From assembly GCA_963169055.1 (NCBI GenBank), contig CAUJFU010000088.1, positions 1 through 7,289 on the forward strand: 7,289 nucleotides of DNA, written 5' to 3'. Of this stretch, positions 5,105 to 7,289 are shown piece after piece. This stretch comes from Myxococcota bacterium (GTDB lineage Bacteria > Myxococcota_C > UBA6777). The notes under the pieces are model-generated. The model saw only the letters and a list, made by a program, of their open reading frames with translations, was not told where the DNA came from and made no database searches. Both the position numbers and the translations under genes were made by a program. Within the stretch, counting starts at the first letter, position 1; every line of letters starts with the position of its first letter.

Positions 5105-6931
5105 ATGACAGAACGCGAACCATCGACATCTGCGCAGATGCAACGCGCCAACGTGGATATGGACGGATTGATGGAGGTTTTGGGGAAGAATCTGTACTCG
5201 ACGCCGTTTGTGGCGGTAAGAGAACTGATTCAAAATGCCCATGATTCGTGTTTTCGGCGCAAGATCGAAGATCCTGCGTGCAAAGAAGAAGTGTTACGGA
5301 TCGATGTGAGCGCTTCGACCACGCGGTCTTGTTTGACGATCCAAGATCGCGGAGCGGGCCTGACCGAAGACGAGATTCATCGCTACCTTGCGACGGTGGG
5401 AGCGGGGTACACGCGCTTGCTTCGTCAAGAAAGCCAACGCGAAGAGTTGATAGGTGCGTTTGGGTTGGGCTTTTTGTCGGCGTATGTGATCGCGGAACGG
5501 GTGGATGTGTGGACGACATCGTTTCAAACGCCTGATCTGACGTGGCATTTTTCGAGCCGCAATGGGCAGCGTTATACCGTTGAATCTGCCGAGAACGAAG
5601 AGGTGGGGACGCGTGTTGTGCTGCACTTACGCCCGCGTTTTGCGATGTTGACGCGGCTCGAATCGGTGGCTGTTGTGTTGGAGCGTTATTGTTGTTTGCT
5701 GACGATCCCGATCCATGCGCCGCATCGGATCAATGGTGTGCGTCCGCCGTGGCGATTGGAAGAAGACTCGCTCTCGGCGCTTCGTGTCAAGCGTCTGGAG
5801 ATGGAATTTGCCAAGCGCTTTGAGCCGCATTTTGAGCCACTTGCGACGATCTCGGTTTCCCCCCGAGAGGAGGCGGTTGCGCACGGGGTGTTGTGGGTAC
5901 AAGACGGGGCCACCTACGGAAGTTCGGACAATCGGCGTGTGGTGTTGTTTGTCCGGGGGATGTTGATCACAGAAGATTCGCGTGAGCTTTTGCCGCGTTG
6001 GGCGGGGTTTGTGGGCGGGGTGATCGAGTGCAATCAGTTGACGCCGACGGCGAGCCGCGAAGATATCCAAGAAGACGAAGTCTTCGAAAAGCTTGCGGCG
6101 ATGCTCCAAGAAACTTTGATCGCGGGGCTATCGCAGATCGCGACCCGTGAACCCGAGGCTTGGCGGCGGATCTTGATGCGGCACAACGAAGCGCTGCTTG
6201 GGGCGGCGCTGTGTGATGAACGCCTGTTTCTGCTGTTGCAAGACGAGCTGACCCTCCCCACCTCCGAAGGTGAGATGACCTTGCCGATGCTGCGCAAACA
6301 CAGCCAAGGCAAGATCTACGTCTCTACAAGCCAACAAGCAGGTTACGAAGAAGTGCTGTTTCGGTCTTTGTCGCGGCCTATCGTTCACGGTTGGCGTTAT
6401 GCGGCGCGGCCTTTTGTGCAGCGCGTTTGTGAAGTCCGTGGATTGGACTTGATCGAACTTGGCACGCGGCGCGGTGAAGAAGCGGTCTTTGCGGTCGAAG
6501 AAGTCTCGGCGACGATGCGGGCGATCTTTGCCGAAGAACTCGCACAAAATGACACCACACTCTGCTTTGCGCGCTTTTTGCCAGACTCTCTTCCCGTGTT
6601 GCTCGTCACCAACCAAGAAGTCGCGCTCAAACGCAGGATCGAAGACGACGAAGCCGACAAACGGATTGCTTCGGGGGTGCTTTCTCTCGCACGAAAGTTT
6701 ACGCAAAAGGTCAAAGAAGAACATCTCCATCGTCTCTATATCAATCTCAATTCTTCTCTGATCCAATCGATCCACGCGCTACCTCTCCCGCAACGCACAC
6801 ACGCGCTGCGGATGCTCAAAGCCCTCGCGCAGATGATGTCCCCCCGCGCACAGCGCGATACCCAAGCCGATCTCGGCGAAACGCTGCGGTTGTTTTGTTC
6901 CACCTTAGAAGAGATGTTGCCACGAGCTTGA
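5105..6931 (+). CDS. HSP90-family (HtpG-like) ATPase chaperone, divergent
   Basis: A complete 608-residue protein, close to HtpG length, with all three HSP90 regions. The N-terminal GHKL ATPase shows LYSTPFVAVRELIQNAHDS (30-48, with Glu40 as putative catalytic acid and Asn44 for Mg), IQDRGAGLT (79-87, adenine-contacting Asp81), IGAFGLGFLSAYV (116-128) and GTRVVLHL (168-175). The middle domain has LFVRGMLITED (281-291), FVGGVIECNQL (302-312) and SREDIQ (317-322), whose Arg318 matches the ATP-contacting arginine of HtpG. The C-terminal part retains the pattern RFLPDSLPVLLV (490-501), LYINLNSSLIQSI and a final leucine-rich helix. The usual DNG is DRG and overall identity to classical HtpG looks low, resembling the separate 'HSP90 family protein' group described from actinobacteria. 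It is expected to be a cytoplasmic ATP-driven chaperone. There is no MEEVD tail; it ends EEMLPRA. The TPR gene upstream is a candidate partner. Family is certain, clients unknown. Confidence 0.95.
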   Translation: MTEREPSTSAQMQRANVDMDGLMEVLGKNLYSTPFVAVRELIQNAHDSCFRRKIEDPACKEEVLRIDVSASTTRSCLTIQDRGAGLTEDEIHRYLATVGAGYTRLLRQESQREELIGAFGLGFLSAYVIAERVDVWTTSFQTPDLTWHFSSRNGQRYTVESAENEEVGTRVVLHLRPRFAMLTRLESVAVVLERYCCLLTIPIHAPHRINGVRPPWRLEEDSLSALRVKRLEMEFAKRFEPHFEPLATISVSPREEAVAHGVLWVQDGATYGSSDNRRVVLFVRGMLITEDSRELLPRWAGFVGGVIECNQLTPTASREDIQEDEVFEKLAAMLQETLIAGLSQIATREPEAWRRILMRHNEALLGAALCDERLFLLLQDELTLPTSEGEMTLPMLRKHSQGKIYVSTSQQAGYEEVLFRSLSRPIVHGWRYAARPFVQRVCEVRGLDLIELGTRRGEEAVFAVEEVSATMRAIFAEELAQNDTTLCFARFLPDSLPVLLVTNQEVALKRRIEDDEADKRIASGVLSLARKFTQKVKEEHLHRLYINLNSSLIQSIHALPLPQRTHALRMLKALAQMMSPRAQRDTQADLGETLRLFCSTLEEMLPRA

Positions 6932-6995
6932 AATGAAGGAATCCCCCCGCGACGCGGTCGTTTCCGTTTCGGAAGAGATGTTGCCGCGAGCTTGA
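6908..6995 (+). repeat. 24-bp direct repeat duplicating the HSP90 gene's 3' end
   Basis: The last 24 bases of the HSP90 gene (6908-6931, encoding EEMLPRA and the stop) recur at 6972-6995 with a single mismatch. The copies are 64 bp apart, so the second is out of frame and untranslated. This looks like a local duplication of the gene end, possibly linked to arrival of the downstream repeat element. Confidence 0.9.
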
Positions 6996-6997
6996 CT

Positions 6998-7115
6998 CCC
7001 CGTGTTCGTGCCCCTTCAAGCGACGGAGTCGTTGGTTTGAAAAACGTCTGCTCGTTCCGCCAACACGGGGGTCAAGGGGCGACAGTCCCTTGTGGGGTAT
7101 GGGGCAAAGCCCCAT
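6998..7115. repeat. Intergenic repeat, copy 2 (~118 bp, two hairpins)
   Basis: This is the second copy of the element at 4893-5010, lying about 67 bp after the HSP90 stop, nearly the same distance as copy 1 from the TPR stop. Conserved stems are CAAGGG (7073-7078) with CCCTTG (7087-7092), and a terminal GGGGC/GCCCC hairpin. Loop sequences differ more than stems, as expected if folding is selected. Same orientation as copy 1. Confidence 0.8.
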
Positions 7116-7117
7116 AC
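7097..7117 (+). terminator. Nine-pair hairpin downstream of the HSP90 gene
   Basis: GTATGGGGC (7097-7105), loop AAA, GCCCCATAC (7109-7117) is a perfect inverted repeat. It is extended relative to copy 1 because both arms carry GTAT/ATAC, a paired difference from the TTT/GAC flanks in copy 1. It is a candidate transcription end for the HSP90 gene, without a following T-run. Confidence 0.45.
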
Positions 7118-7289
7118 GCGCCTTGTTAAGCCATGGTTGGCCCCCACCCCTAACACTCGGACACTTCGTCTGTAAAGCCCATCCAGCGGGGGGTCTCTGG
7201 CATGGGCAGATTTCGTATCACCCCACGGGCATCGGGTGAAGAAAAGAGACTGAACTGTCATACCGATACGAAAAAGGCCGTTGTTGCCT
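7118..7289. other. Right-edge region without a recognised gene
   Basis: No open frame here looks like a real gene. A small stem TCACCC (7218-7223) with GGGTGA (7234-7239) and a loose CGTATC/GATACG pair (7214-7219, 7265-7270) are present but match no RNA family I recognise. This may be the leader or promoter of a gene lying beyond the right edge. Confidence 0.4.

Noticed and set aside
4808-5519. Small minus-strand frames with tails reading like GVWGAAPNPARELRPLDP
   Set aside because: They are translations of the hairpin-bearing intergenic repeat; the same kind of peptide arises from the second copy near 7016-7115. Such tails are a known source of false gene calls.
7016-7261. 81-codon minus-strand frame at the right edge
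   Set aside because: Half of it is the intergenic repeat, there is no Shine-Dalgarno, and no domain is visible.

Overview
This window carries three substantial genes in a G/T-rich plus strand. They are a partial eukaryotic-like Ser/Thr protein kinase on the minus strand running off the left edge, a 913-residue tetratricopeptide-repeat (TPR) protein on the plus strand, and a complete divergent HSP90-family (HtpG-like) ATPase chaperone, also on the plus strand. A Hanks-type kinase with a long Ser/Pro/Gln-rich tail, an extra-type HSP90, TPR proteins and roomy repeat-rich intergenic DNA suggest a large-genome bacterium with elaborate signalling, for example Myxococcota or a related deltaproteobacterial lineage. 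Planctomycetes or Actinobacteria are less favoured. This placement is inference, and no rRNA or marker gene is present to confirm it.

Layout: 1-1516 (minus) is the kinase, N-terminus and full catalytic domain included and C-terminus outside the window. 1517-2078 is a divergent intergenic region with a possible sigma70-type promoter facing the kinase, a pair of ~65-bp degenerate repeats each holding the 10-bp palindrome CTTGCGCAAG, and two adjacent 54-bp tandem repeats. 2079-4820 (plus) is the TPR protein, whose second half holds a Ser/Glu linker, an unrecognised globular region, a seven-copy acidic 13-residue repeat and a short EEG(I/V)(I/V) repeat. 4821-5104 is a spacer with a ~118-bp hairpin-bearing repeat, followed by five tandem 16-17-bp units that run up to the HSP90 ribosome binding site. 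5105-6931 (plus) is the HSP90 homologue. 6932-7289 holds an echo of the HSP90 gene's last 24 bases, a second copy of the ~118-bp repeat, and about 170 bp with no convincing gene.

Functional reading: the HSP90 protein keeps the ATP-binding and middle-domain signatures of an active chaperone. The adjacent TPR protein is a plausible protein-protein adaptor, and the kinase diverges from it across a shared intergenic region. Kinase, TPR protein and HSP90 side by side recall the eukaryotic HSP90/TPR co-chaperone/kinase-client arrangement, but a functional link here is a hypothesis from gene order only. No mobile-element genes, CRISPR array, tRNA or rRNA were seen.
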